From contig CALAWM010000094.1 in assembly GCA_937895315.1 (NCBI GenBank), positions 1 to 7,762 of the forward strand: 7,762 bases of DNA, written 5' to 3'. The translations under genes and the position numbers were made by a program. The notes below the pieces were generated by a model. The model was not told the origin of the DNA, searched no databases, and worked only from the letters and a program-made list of their open reading frames with translations. The DNA is from an uncultured Caryophanales bacterium. Lineage in GTDB: Bacteria > Bacillota_I > Bacilli_A > RFN20 > CAG-826. Every line of letters begins with the position of its first letter. Within the stretch, counting starts at the first letter, position 1. Positions 1-6,719 of this stretch are shown in pieces.

Positions 1-42
1 AATAGGTATGGAAAACTGACAATTATCTGCAAATTATCATAA
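1..42 (+). CDS. possible 3' end of an upstream gene (partial)
   Basis: Frame 1 is open from the window edge to a TAA at 40-42 and reads NRYGKLTIICKLS. The other two forward frames stop within 18 bases. Nothing in 13 residues identifies a family, so this is only a candidate tail of a gene beginning left of the window; chance openness over this length is likely enough that confidence is low. Confidence 0.2.
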   Translation, partial: NRYGKLTIICKLS

Positions 43-78
43 CAAGCAACATCAATGTTCGAAACATTTAACATTTGT

Positions 79-104
79 AGGGGTGGACGACTCTGTCCAC
101 CCTT
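79..104. repeat. GC-rich palindrome in the operon leader (REP-like or terminator)
   Basis: GGGTGGAC (81-88) and GTCCACCC (95-102) form a perfect 8-bp stem with loop GACTCT, extendable by A-T and G-U pairs to 79-104. It stands out as a GC-rich island in AT-rich surroundings. Only a short T run (103-105) follows on the plus strand, so it is a poor intrinsic terminator. Its form, TTTGTAGGGG followed by a GGAC/GTCC palindrome, resembles dispersed palindromes that I recall from intergenic DNA of gut Firmicutes; that link is from memory and untested. It may also mark the end of the preceding transcript. Confidence 0.6.
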
Positions 105-134
105 TAAGCTGTTGATTTTTTATGGAGAACAATA

Positions 135-890
135 ATGTATAAATTGGATGATATTGCTAAAGATATTATTATGGATATTTATAATTCTTCGTTTGAAGTG
201 GAAATTAAAGAAGATAACTCACCGGTCACAATCGCCGATAAAACTGCCGACCAAGCAATCCGCAACTATTTAGCGCCCCTTTTCCCAACATACCACTTTC
301 TAACGGAAGAGGGAGTCGATAATAAAGAACGTTTAAATGCCGAATTTGTGTGGATTGTTGATCCGCTTGATGGTACAAAAGACTTTATTCATCGTGATAA
401 TGAATTCACGATTTGTATTGCCTTATCACGTCATGGAAAAATTGTGGTTGGTGTCATTATTGCGCCGGTTACGGGACGTGTTTATTATGCAACGGAAAAC
501 GGTGGAGCGTATGAAAGATTAAGTGACGGGACAAATATCAAGTTACAAGTCAATAATAAGACGAGTAATATTACGATTGCCGCCTCCCGTTACCATAAAA
601 AAGCGAGTGAAACTGATTATATTAAACGCAATAGTGATTTAATTACGAATATCGTTACCCTTGGCTCAACTTTAAAAGCAATTGCGATTGCCAGCGGAGA
701 AATTGAGATGTTTTATCGGACCGGACGGGGCACGAAAGAATGGGATGTTGCCGCCGCCGATATTATCGTAACCGAAGCCGGAGGATTATTTTTAAAACCC
801 GATCTCACCAAGATTATTTATAACAAGGAAGACGTTCACAATCATGACGGCTATATCATTGTGAACCGTAAGGAAAATATTCGCCTATGA
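135..890 (+). CDS. cysQ: 3'(2'),5'-bisphosphate nucleotidase, CysQ family
   Basis: Inositol monophosphatase-superfamily enzyme expected to hydrolyse the cytoplasmic by-product pAp (3'-phosphoadenosine 5'-phosphate) to AMP and phosphate with Mg2+. The metal-site signatures are present: TEEG with E58/E59, VDPLDGTKDF with D76 and D79, and EWDVAAADIIVTEAGG with D204. CysQ-like rather than SuhB-like traits are the early SPVTIADK stretch (29-36), the SRYHKK segment (151-156) and GSTLKAIAIASGEIEMFYR ahead of the last motif. Its 251 residues are normal for the family and there is no signal peptide. The start at 135 is supported by GGAGA at 124-128, six bases upstream. The TGA stop overlaps the next gene's ATG by four bases, so it heads an operon with two nucleotidase lipoproteins. 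No convincing promoter is visible upstream. A general inositol/sugar phosphatase role is the main alternative. Confidence 0.88.
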   Translation: MYKLDDIAKDIIMDIYNSSFEVEIKEDNSPVTIADKTADQAIRNYLAPLFPTYHFLTEEGVDNKERLNAEFVWIVDPLDGTKDFIHRDNEFTICIALSRHGKIVVGVIIAPVTGRVYYATENGGAYERLSDGTNIKLQVNNKTSNITIAASRYHKKASETDYIKRNSDLITNIVTLGSTLKAIAIASGEIEMFYRTGRGTKEWDVAAADIIVTEAGGLFLKPDLTKIIYNKEDVHNHDGYIIVNRKENIRL

Positions 891-2344
891 AAAAATTAAC
901 ATATATTATTTTGCCAGCTATCCTAATTCTATCTGGCTGTAAAAAAGACTTAGAACCCGTCAAGTATGAACTCTATGATGATTCAGCTTACACGGCAAAA
1001 GTAGATGCTGAAGGATTTACTTTAATCGATTTTTATGGTCTAAATGATTTCCATGGGTCCATCGAACGAAGTGTTGATGACAACATGCCGGGTCTTGCCG
1101 CCATCAATGGATTTTTAAAAGATAAGCGGAGTGAAAACCCAGGCGGCACCGTTTTAATTGCCAATGGTGATATGTGGCAAGGAAGCGCTGATTCTAATAT
1201 GACTAAAGGCAAAATAGTTAATGAAAGTATGAATTACATGGGTTTTGCAGCCTTAACGCTTGGTAACCATGAATTTGACTGGAGTGTTGAGCAAATTAAA
1301 ACAAACAAATCGGAATACAATTTACCGTATTTAGGCACCAATATTGTTGAAGAAATTAGTGGCGAAAATCCTGACTTTATTGATGAATCACCGCTTATTG
1401 AACGTGATGGTGTCAAGATTGGTATTATTGGGGCGATGGGAAGCGAACTCATTAACACTATTCAAAGAAGTTATGTCGAAGGACTAAAGTTTGATATTAT
1501 GACCGATTACGTCACCTATGAAGCCACAAGATTACGGGAAGCGGGTGCCCATATTATTTTCTTAGCCGCCCATGATTCATGGGTTGGTGCAAGCCTTACC
1601 CCTGACCGTGCCCTCTTAGTCGATAACGGTATTGTTGATGCGGTTTTCACCGGACACCAACATTATTTAGATGAAAAAATCGTAAGTGGTGTCCCCATTT
1701 TGCAAACTCGCGGCCGCGGCCGGGATATTATGCATACTCGTTTAGGCTACAATAAAACGACTAACGAAGTAAAAGTCATGGAATATCAAGTTATTCGTGA
1801 TTTAGTGAATATTGATATAACCGAAGACCAAACCACTAGAGACATCGTTGATTATTTTGTGTGGAAATATAAAATCAATGAAACAAAAAATGAAGTATTA
1901 GGAAAAGTCATTAATGAAAATATGACAAGAAGTATGGTCGCAAACTTTGTAGTGGAAGTCATGACAAAGAGTTACGAAGAAGCCGTGGGCGCCCTTCATA
2001 ACGTAAACGGAGGAATCCGCGCCGAATTTAATAAAGGTAACATTACTTACGGCAATGTATATAATGCCTTCCCCTTTGATAATGAAATATATGTAGTAAG
2101 TCTTTTTGGTTCCAGATTACGCGGACTAATGGAAGCGGGCGGGAACTTTGCTTATTACTTTACATTGAAGTATGAAGAAGTCGATACTTCAAAGTTATAT
2201 AAAGTTGTAACCACGAACTTTGTTTACGAATTAAGTGGTTCACCAGTCGCCGGCGCAACATATGAAAATATGTTTTCCTATCCACGCGATTTAGTCGCTG
2301 ATTATATCCGCGCTAATAAAACAATTGACGGAAGTAAATATTAA
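887..2344 (+). CDS. 5'-nucleotidase/UshA-like metallophosphatase lipoprotein (copy 1)
   Basis: Surface lipoprotein predicted to dephosphorylate extracellular nucleotides. The N-terminus is a type II signal peptide with lipobox LSGC, lipidated at C18. The calcineurin-like metallophosphoesterase domain (about 44-300) has its metal ligands: NDFHG (D54, H56), NGDMWQ (D95), GNHEFDW (N127, H128), AAHDS (H229) and GHQH (H257, H259). The C-terminal substrate-binding domain of 5'-nucleotidases (about 335-485) shows NGGIR (374-378) and TYGNVYNAFPFDNE (387-400). Its 485 residues match a two-domain enzyme without a cell-wall anchor. The start overlaps the cysQ stop (ATGA at 887-890), with AAGGA at 870-874, implying coupled translation. 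A tandem paralogue begins two bases after its stop. Family membership is firm; the substrate (AMP, other nucleotides, NAD or UDP-sugar) cannot be told from sequence. Confidence 0.92.
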   Translation: MKKLTYIILPAILILSGCKKDLEPVKYELYDDSAYTAKVDAEGFTLIDFYGLNDFHGSIERSVDDNMPGLAAINGFLKDKRSENPGGTVLIANGDMWQGSADSNMTKGKIVNESMNYMGFAALTLGNHEFDWSVEQIKTNKSEYNLPYLGTNIVEEISGENPDFIDESPLIERDGVKIGIIGAMGSELINTIQRSYVEGLKFDIMTDYVTYEATRLREAGAHIIFLAAHDSWVGASLTPDRALLVDNGIVDAVFTGHQHYLDEKIVSGVPILQTRGRGRDIMHTRLGYNKTTNEVKVMEYQVIRDLVNIDITEDQTTRDIVDYFVWKYKINETKNEVLGKVINENMTRSMVANFVVEVMTKSYEEAVGALHNVNGGIRAEFNKGNITYGNVYNAFPFDNEIYVVSLFGSRLRGLMEAGGNFAYYFTLKYEEVDTSKLYKVVTTNFVYELSGSPVAGATYENMFSYPRDLVADYIRANKTIDGSKY

Positions 2345-2346
2345 GA

Positions 2347-3840
2347 ATGAATCATAAAAAAATATACATAAGTGCCTTATTTACCCTCCTTTTAGTAGGT
2401 TGTAGACAAGGACAAACGACTAGTAAACCACCCGTTTCTAGTGAACCGCCGATTGTTAATTCAAGTGAAGAACCAACCTCTTTTATTCCTGGCGAAAGAA
2501 AAGGAACGCGTAAACTCGAGTTTTTTGGCATAAATGATTTTCATGGTGCGATTATTGAGTCCGATTCCGAACCGGGTATTTTTAAAATCGCATCATATTT
2601 AAAATCAAGATACGCGACTAATGTTGGCGGAACGCTCTTTTTAAATGCCGGAGATTATTGGCAAGGAAGTGCTGATTCAAACATTAATCGTGGTGCTTTT
2701 TTAACAAGAGCAATGAACGAATTAAGTTTAGATGCTATGACTTTGGGAAATCATGAATTTGATTGGTTTGACACAGCAATTATGAATAATAAAGCCCTCG
2801 CAAATTACCCTTTTTTAGGGGCGAACATTTTAAAGAAAGACACCAATGAATTAGCTACGAATCTTGTTCATTATGATCCAACCTTCCAAGCAAGTACCAT
2901 CGTTACCAAAAATGATGTTCGGGTCGGGATAGTTGGCACAATTGGTCCGCATCTTGAATCATCAATTCTTGCAACGGCAGTTGCTCCCTACAGTTTTGAA
3001 CCAGTTGAATCATATATTCGAAATGAAGTGACCAATTTACGGGAAAAAGGCGCAGATGTTATTGCTCTTGTTGTTCACGACTCTTTAGCCGGAGCGGTAG
3101 GATCATATACCAATATTTTAAATGATAAACTTGTTGATTTAGTCTTTAGTGGCCATGCCCATACCGAAGATAATCAAATGTATAATGGCATTCCTATTTT
3201 ACAAACTAATGGGAACGGTAAACAAATCATGGAAGTTGAAGCTACTTATAATTTTGACTTACAATCATTCACCGTTAATGAAACAAACATTGTTGAGGGA
3301 AGTTATATTAAAGGTGCATTTACCGAAGACATTGCAACTCGCACCTTATTTAGTGAATATGAAGCACAAATAAATAGTGTCAAAAATGAAGTGGTTGGAA
3401 CCTTAACATCTTCAATCAGCAAAAATGGATTAGCGAATTTAGCAAATAAAATGATGTATGAATATGCCGTGGGCGAAGGCTATCCTAATGTTGTGGCGGT
3501 TCATAACACCGGCGGAGTTAGGGTCTATAATATTCCCGCGGGAGAAGTAACTTATGGTGATATCTATAAGGCTTTTCCTTTTGATAATGAAGTTATGCTC
3601 ATTGAAAATGTCTTAGGTTCGACCCTAAAAGGCTATATTAGTTTTCATCCCTCTTATCCTTTATCGCCGCAAGCGATAGTTGATCAAGACTTATATACTG
3701 TTGTAACAATTGATTACATAAGTTTTGGAAAATACTCTAACCTAGCGAATGTACCACAGATTCATTCGGGTGAATACGTTCGGGAATTAATCGCTCAACA
3801 CTTCCGTGATTATCGTGAAGTTGACGGCGCAAGTTATTAA
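2347..3840 (+). CDS. 5'-nucleotidase/UshA-like metallophosphatase lipoprotein (copy 2)
   Basis: Second surface nucleotidase and a tandem paralogue of the preceding gene. The type II signal peptide ends in lipobox LVGC (C19). Unlike copy 1 it then has a Ser/Pro/Glu-rich linker (about 24-54) that probably holds the catalytic domain off the membrane. Metallophosphoesterase motifs: NDFHG (D64, H66), AGDYW (D103), GNHEFDW (N135, H136), VVHDS (H244), GHAH (H270, H272). The C-terminal nucleotidase domain has NTGGVR (387-392) and TYGDIYKAFPFDNE. Both paralogues share the peculiar WQGSADSN stretch and end in similar IDGSKY/VDGASY tails, so they descend from one duplication but are now well diverged. 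The start is two bases after the previous stop; the only Shine-Dalgarno-like bases (GGAAG, 2330-2334) lie inside copy 1, so translational coupling is likely. A hairpin terminator follows the stop immediately. Confidence 0.92.
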   Translation: MNHKKIYISALFTLLLVGCRQGQTTSKPPVSSEPPIVNSSEEPTSFIPGERKGTRKLEFFGINDFHGAIIESDSEPGIFKIASYLKSRYATNVGGTLFLNAGDYWQGSADSNINRGAFLTRAMNELSLDAMTLGNHEFDWFDTAIMNNKALANYPFLGANILKKDTNELATNLVHYDPTFQASTIVTKNDVRVGIVGTIGPHLESSILATAVAPYSFEPVESYIRNEVTNLREKGADVIALVVHDSLAGAVGSYTNILNDKLVDLVFSGHAHTEDNQMYNGIPILQTNGNGKQIMEVEATYNFDLQSFTVNETNIVEGSYIKGAFTEDIATRTLFSEYEAQINSVKNEVVGTLTSSISKNGLANLANKMMYEYAVGEGYPNVVAVHNTGGVRVYNIPAGEVTYGDIYKAFPFDNEVMLIENVLGSTLKGYISFHPSYPLSPQAIVDQDLYTVVTIDYISFGKYSNLANVPQIHSGEYVRELIAQHFRDYREVDGASY

Positions 3841-3870
3841 AAAAGAGGCTCATGGCCTCTTTTCTTTTTT
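3841..3870. terminator. bidirectional intrinsic terminator between convergent genes
   Basis: AAAAGAGGC (3841-3849) pairs perfectly with GCCTCTTTT (3855-3863) around loop TCATG. On the plus strand it is followed by CTTTTTT (3864-3870), ending the nucleotidase operon. On the minus strand the A run at 3839-3844 supplies the U tract, so it also ends the Nfu-type gene, whose stop codon (3869-3871) overlaps the right edge. Confidence 0.92.
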
Positions 3871-4105
3871 ATACGAGTAACACGCCTAAGACACCGGGTA
3901 TTTCATCTATTAGTAATTCTTCAATACCCTCTTCAATTGTGACATCGGCGAATGCACATCCATCACACGCCCCCGTCATTTTGATATAAACAAAACCATC
4001 TTCGAAACGAACGAATTCGACATCACCGCCATGGCTTCGAATGTAAGGCCTGATGCGGTTTAAGGTGACTTTAATCATGTTTTCAATTTGTACTAAATCT
4101 TCCAT
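3869..4105 (-). CDS. short Nfu/NifU C-terminal-domain protein, Fe-S cluster scaffold or carrier
   Basis: A 78-residue protein made up of the NifU C-terminal (Nfu) domain, which binds an Fe-S cluster between two subunits and passes it to apo-proteins in the cytoplasm. Visible hallmarks: IRPYIRSHGGDVE (18-30) and the cluster-binding GACDGC with C47 and C50, followed by the helix TIEEGIEELL and the PGV segment near the end. I place the start at 4105 (MEDLVQIENM) because the reading frame's further upstream extension to 4186 shows no Nfu-like sequence. No Shine-Dalgarno sequence precedes 4105; instead an extended -10 box ends six bases upstream, so the mRNA is probably leaderless. It converges on the nucleotidase operon and diverges from the old yellow enzyme gene. 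The family call is firm; whether it acts as scaffold, carrier or in repair is unknown. Confidence 0.88.
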   Translation of the reverse strand: MEDLVQIENMIKVTLNRIRPYIRSHGGDVEFVRFEDGFVYIKMTGACDGCAFADVTIEEGIEELLIDEIPGVLGVLLV

Positions 4106-4111
4106 GAGCGT

Positions 4112-4120
4112 ATTATAACA
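4112..4120 (-). promoter_or_regulatory. extended -10 promoter of the Nfu-type gene
   Basis: Minus strand reads TGTTATAAT: the consensus TATAAT at 4117-4112 with an upstream TG, the extended -10 form that can work with a weak -35. TGTAAA 16 bases upstream is only a poor -35 match. Transcription would start about seven bases downstream of the box, at or next to the A of the ATG at 4105. Confidence 0.65.
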
Positions 4121-4157
4121 AAAGGACGCTATATTTACACTGGTTAAACACCATAAT

Positions 4158-4176
4158 TTTGTATTTATAATACAAA
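4158..4176. promoter_or_regulatory. perfect 8+8 palindrome, candidate operator between divergent genes
   Basis: TTTGTATT (4158-4165) and AATACAAA (4169-4176) are exact inverted repeats around TAT. The 19-bp site lies about 40 bases upstream of both the Nfu -10 box and the nearer candidate -10 of the old yellow enzyme gene, and itself contains a plus-strand TATAAT (4166-4171). Size and symmetry fit a dimeric regulator's operator; the regulator is unknown, and an AT-rich palindrome can arise by chance. Confidence 0.5.
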
Positions 4177-4213
4177 TATGGGGCAAATCTATCTATTAAA
4201 TACTATTCTCACT

Positions 4214-4219
4214 TATAAT
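4214..4219 (+). promoter_or_regulatory. candidate -10 box of the old yellow enzyme gene
   Basis: A perfect TATAAT lies 27 bases before the ATG at 4247, leaving room for a short leader with the ribosome binding site GAGGT (4238-4242). No good -35 hexamer stands 16-18 bases upstream. The TATAAT within the palindrome at 4166-4171 is an alternative with a somewhat TTGACA-like GTTAAA 17 bases upstream. Confidence 0.35.
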
Positions 4220-4246
4220 TAGAAAGGTAGAGTAGAAGAGGTAACA

Positions 4247-5254
4247 ATGATGAAAATATTTACAGCGTATTATATAAAAGATTTAGAACTTAAAAATCGG
4301 ATTATCATGGCTCCGATGTGTATGTATGAAAGTGATGATCAAGGCTTTGTTAAACCATTTCATCTAGCGCATTATCCTGCCCGCGCATATGGCGGAGTTA
4401 GTTTAATAATTCAAGAAGCAACCGCAGTGACACCAAATGGGCGGATAAGCGGTAATGACTTAGGTATTTGGCGTGATGAACACATTGAAGGGCTTAAATC
4501 CATAGTCGATAATGTGCATATTGCCGGTGCAAAAATGGGCATTCAGTTATCCCATGCTGGCCGAAAATGTAGTGTTCAAGATGCTAAAATTGTTGCCCCA
4601 AGTGCCATTGGCTATAGTGAACGTTATAAAGTACCCCATGCCTTAAGCATCGAGGAAATTAAAGACATAGTAGAAAGTTTTAAATCCGCGGCAATAAGAG
4701 CGAAAAAAGTAGGTTATGATTTAATTGAAGTTCATGCCGCCCATGGCTATTTAATCAATCAATTTATATCCCCTTTAGCCAATAAAAGAGAAGATATCTA
4801 CGGCGGAAACATTGCAAATCGCGCCCGGTTTTTAAAAGAAGTACTTTTGGCCATTAAAGAAGTGTGGGATGGTCCATTAACGATCCGTGTTTCAGCTGAA
4901 GAATATGCCTCGGATGGTCATAGTGTTAAAGAAACATTAGAAGTACTTAATGAAGTAAAACACTTAATCGATGCCGTCAATGTTTCAACGGGGGGCGTCA
5001 TTTATGCGGTACCCGAAGTATATGAGGGCTATCAACTAAAAGCCGCGGAAACGATAAAGAAAGCCGGTTTTATGGTCATCGGGGGTGGCTTTATTCGTAA
5101 TCCTCACTTTATTGAAAATGCCCTTCAAGAACATAAAGTGGATTTTATGTTTTTAGGGCGTGAATTGTTACTTAATCCTTACTTTGTCTTAAGACTTGCC
5201 AAAAAAGTAAAACCCGAATTAGTCATTCCGGCTTATCGTCGATCTTTTGATTAA
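4247..5254 (+). CDS. namA: NADPH dehydrogenase, YqjM/NamA-type old yellow enzyme
   Basis: FMN-dependent ene-reductase that uses NADPH to reduce activated C=C bonds, quinones and nitro compounds; in Bacillus YqjM this is linked to detoxification and oxidative stress. It is a TIM barrel starting LKNRIIMAPMCMY, with the YqjM-class redox-tuning Cys (C25) and Tyr (Y27) at strand 1, PFHLAHY, DLGIW.DEHIEG, QLSHAGRK, the substrate-binding HAAHGYL (H163, H166), SPLANKREDIYGG and GRELLLNP near the end. The C-terminal arginines in YRRSFD could supply the YqjM 'arginine finger' to a neighbouring subunit. Its 335 residues match the single-domain family, without the Fe-S and FAD domains of 2,4-dienoyl-CoA reductase. 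Two ATGs are in tandem; from GAGG at 4238-4241 the second (4250) has the more usual spacing (8 versus 5 bases), so the true start may be one codon later. Confidence 0.93.
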   Translation: MMKIFTAYYIKDLELKNRIIMAPMCMYESDDQGFVKPFHLAHYPARAYGGVSLIIQEATAVTPNGRISGNDLGIWRDEHIEGLKSIVDNVHIAGAKMGIQLSHAGRKCSVQDAKIVAPSAIGYSERYKVPHALSIEEIKDIVESFKSAAIRAKKVGYDLIEVHAAHGYLINQFISPLANKREDIYGGNIANRARFLKEVLLAIKEVWDGPLTIRVSAEEYASDGHSVKETLEVLNEVKHLIDAVNVSTGGVIYAVPEVYEGYQLKAAETIKKAGFMVIGGGFIRNPHFIENALQEHKVDFMFLGRELLLNPYFVLRLAKKVKPELVIPAYRRSFD

Positions 5255-5273
5255 TAACGCTTGAAAATTATTA

Positions 5274-5305
5274 GTTAAGTATTTTTTAATATATAAAAAT
5301 TTAAC
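5274..5305. terminator. weak AT-rich hairpin between convergent genes
   Basis: GTTAAGT (5274-5280) pairs with ATTTAAC (5299-5305), including one G-U; after one mismatch TTT pairs with AAA around an AT-only loop. It sits in the 81-base gap between the old yellow enzyme gene and the leftward ATPase gene, where both transcripts must end. Neither side has a clean U tract after the stem, so this is only the best candidate in the gap. Confidence 0.25.
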
Positions 5306-5335
5306 CAGTATTTAAATCGATAATAAGCAACTATA

Positions 5336-6586
5336 TCATAGTTCTAGACTATTTTCATTTGTTAAAAATTCTAACAAACTTATGTGTAAAATGCCTTCAT
5401 CATCATAAAATCGGTTTAGATATGGATCCCTTAATATGAGTATTTTTTTGAATGCATCATTAATATTTCTAAATGATGCTAGTTCCTGATTAAGCCTTTC
5501 CTCATTATCTACACGGTAAGATGATTGAATATAGTATCTTTTGTCTGATCTATTTATTACAAAATCAACTTCTAATTGTATTCTGGATTCCTTGCCATCT
5601 ATTATTTTTCTAGTTTCAACAATGCCAACATCAACATTTAGCCCTCTTTTTACAAGTTCAAGATAGATTGCATTTTCCATTAAGTGGTTTTCTTCAAGTT
5701 GTCTAAAGTTTAGCTTTGCATTTCTTAATCCCAGGTCTATCGAATAAAATTTGTAGTTGTTTGATAAATATCTCCGGCCTTTAATATCATAACGATCAAT
5801 TCGCTCGAACAAAAAGGCGTCTATTACATAATCCAAATAACTGCTTACTGTTTTATAATCGATGCCCTTTCCTTTATTGCTTAATAGTGTATCGGTAATT
5901 TTTTTGGCGTTTGATAAGGACCCAATAGAAGAAGATAAGACCTTTACAATATTATCTAATTCTTCAATATACTCTATTTTATAACGTTCTTTTATGTCGT
6001 TATAATAAACATTGTTAAATAATTGGCTTAAGTAACGGCGCTTTTCTTGTTCCTGTTCAAACTTTAAAACTAACGGCATTCCCCCATATTTTAAGTATTC
6101 ATTTAAGGCACGTTCTTTATTTTCATAAAGGTATGCAATTTCTGAGAAGGTAAGCGGATAAACTCGAATCTCATAACCACGACCACGGAACTCAGTAATG
6201 ATGTCTTTGGATAAAAACTTCGAGTTGCTGCCAGTTACATATATATCAATATTTTGTTGATATAGTAAACCATTTAACACAGACTCAAAACCAACACATT
6301 TTTGAATTTCATCTATTAAAACGTAGTATTTTTGATTCATATTACTGGTTATCTTTTTTAAAAACTTTGATAACTTTTGCGGTTCTCTGTATTTTGCAAA
6401 GGATTCATCATCTAAAGCTATTTTGATAATACTAAACTCATCCACCCCCTCATCAATTAGGTGCTGAAAGAATATCTGATTAAGTAAGTAAGACTTACCG
6501 CATCTCCGAACACCAGTAATAATCTTAATTAATCCATTCCATTTAACAGAAACTAATCTATTTAAGTAACTATCGCGCTTAATCAT
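5336..6586 (-). CDS. AAA-family ATPase with C-terminal DUF4143 domain
   Basis: A 416-residue member of a common accessory ATPase family (AAA_14 + DUF4143) of uncertain function, often variably present among strains. N-terminal ATPase domain: Walker A GVRRCGKS (25-32), Walker B YYVLIDEIQ (D92, E93), sensor-like VTGSNSKFLS (117-126), FRGRGYE with R134/R136 as possible arginine fingers, then YPLTFSE and the family-typical YLKYGGMP (164-171). A helical, winged-helix-like stretch follows (about 205-265). The C-terminus resembles a PD-(D/E)XK fold, EVDFVI (E339, D341) then YYIQSSY, but Gln354 and Ser356 replace the ExK pair, so nuclease activity is doubtful. The start at 6586 is fixed by AGGAGGG just upstream; an in-frame ATG at 6631 lies inside a hairpin and lacks such a site. 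The gene is AT-rich and alone in its transcription unit. No toxin or antitoxin partner is visible. Confidence 0.88.
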   Translation of the reverse strand: MIKRDSYLNRLVSVKWNGLIKIITGVRRCGKSYLLNQIFFQHLIDEGVDEFSIIKIALDDESFAKYREPQKLSKFLKKITSNMNQKYYVLIDEIQKCVGFESVLNGLLYQQNIDIYVTGSNSKFLSKDIITEFRGRGYEIRVYPLTFSEIAYLYENKERALNEYLKYGGMPLVLKFEQEQEKRRYLSQLFNNVYYNDIKERYKIEYIEELDNIVKVLSSSIGSLSNAKKITDTLLSNKGKGIDYKTVSSYLDYVIDAFLFERIDRYDIKGRRYLSNNYKFYSIDLGLRNAKLNFRQLEENHLMENAIYLELVKRGLNVDVGIVETRKIIDGKESRIQLEVDFVINRSDKRYYIQSSYRVDNEERLNQELASFRNINDAFKKILILRDPYLNRFYDDEGILHISLLEFLTNENSLEL

Positions 6587-6589
6587 ATA

Positions 6590-6596
6590 CCCTCCT
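6590..6596 (-). promoter_or_regulatory. ribosome binding site of the ATPase gene
   Basis: Minus strand AGGAGGG lies three bases before the ATG at 6586 (four from AGGAGG). It is the strongest Shine-Dalgarno match in the window and decides the start in favour of 6586 over the in-frame ATG at 6631. Confidence 0.8.
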
Positions 6597-6605
6597 ATTA
6601 TCGTG

Positions 6606-6641
6606 TTCCAAAAAACTGACGGAAACGGCACTTTTTTGGAA
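6606..6641 (-). promoter_or_regulatory. long 5' hairpin or operator at the start of the ATPase transcript
   Basis: TTCCAAAAAA (6606-6615) and TTTTTTGGAA (6632-6641) are exact 10-base inverted repeats. The 16 bases between them continue the symmetry: 6617-6618 pair with 6629-6630 and 6620-6621 with 6626-6627, separated by single mismatches, leaving GAAA (6622-6625) as the apex on the plus strand. In the leftward transcript the apex reads UUUC. The predicted transcription start (about 6646) lies only a few bases outside it, so the hairpin would occupy the 5' end of the mRNA, ahead of the ribosome binding site. It could stabilise the mRNA, or the DNA could be an operator overlapping the start. 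Confidence 0.65.
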
Positions 6642-6652
6642 TGTATAACTTT

Positions 6653-6680
6653 ATTATATAATGCTCGGGGAATTTGTCAA
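6653..6680 (-). promoter_or_regulatory. near-consensus sigma-A promoter of the ATPase gene
   Basis: Minus strand has a perfect -35 TTGACA (6680-6675), a 16-base spacer and a perfect -10 TATAAT (6658-6653). Start of transcription is expected near 6646, giving a leader of about 60 bases that contains the 6606-6641 hairpin and the AGGAGGG site. It is the best promoter in the window, and it lies just downstream of the terminator at 6720-6753, so the ATPase is a separate transcription unit. Confidence 0.85.
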
Positions 6681-6719
6681 CCAGTAAATATGAACTTAAT
6701 AAAACATCTTATGATGAAA

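Noticed and set aside
16..44. CTGACA followed by ATAACA as a promoter for the cysQ operon.
   Set aside because: The spacing can be made 17 bases, but the -10 match is poor and the only better -10-like word (TATCAT, 35-40) is at 13 bases; not enough to list.
48..74. Alternating AACAT/ATGTT words (48-52, 55-59, 63-67, 70-74) upstream of cysQ, seeming like an operator.
   Set aside because: Five-base arms in AT-rich sequence arise readily by chance and no promoter element is placed around them.
4106..4186. N-terminal extension of the Nfu-type protein to an upstream ATG.
   Set aside because: The added 27 residues include the -10 box and palindrome region, do not look like any part of the Nfu domain, and the ATG at 4186 lacks a ribosome binding site.
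5336..6586. The ATPase as part of a toxin-antitoxin or defence pair with the four-Cys gene.
   Set aside because: They are separated by a terminator, a repeat array and an independent promoter, so the sequence gives no sign of an operon; co-occurrence elsewhere would be needed.
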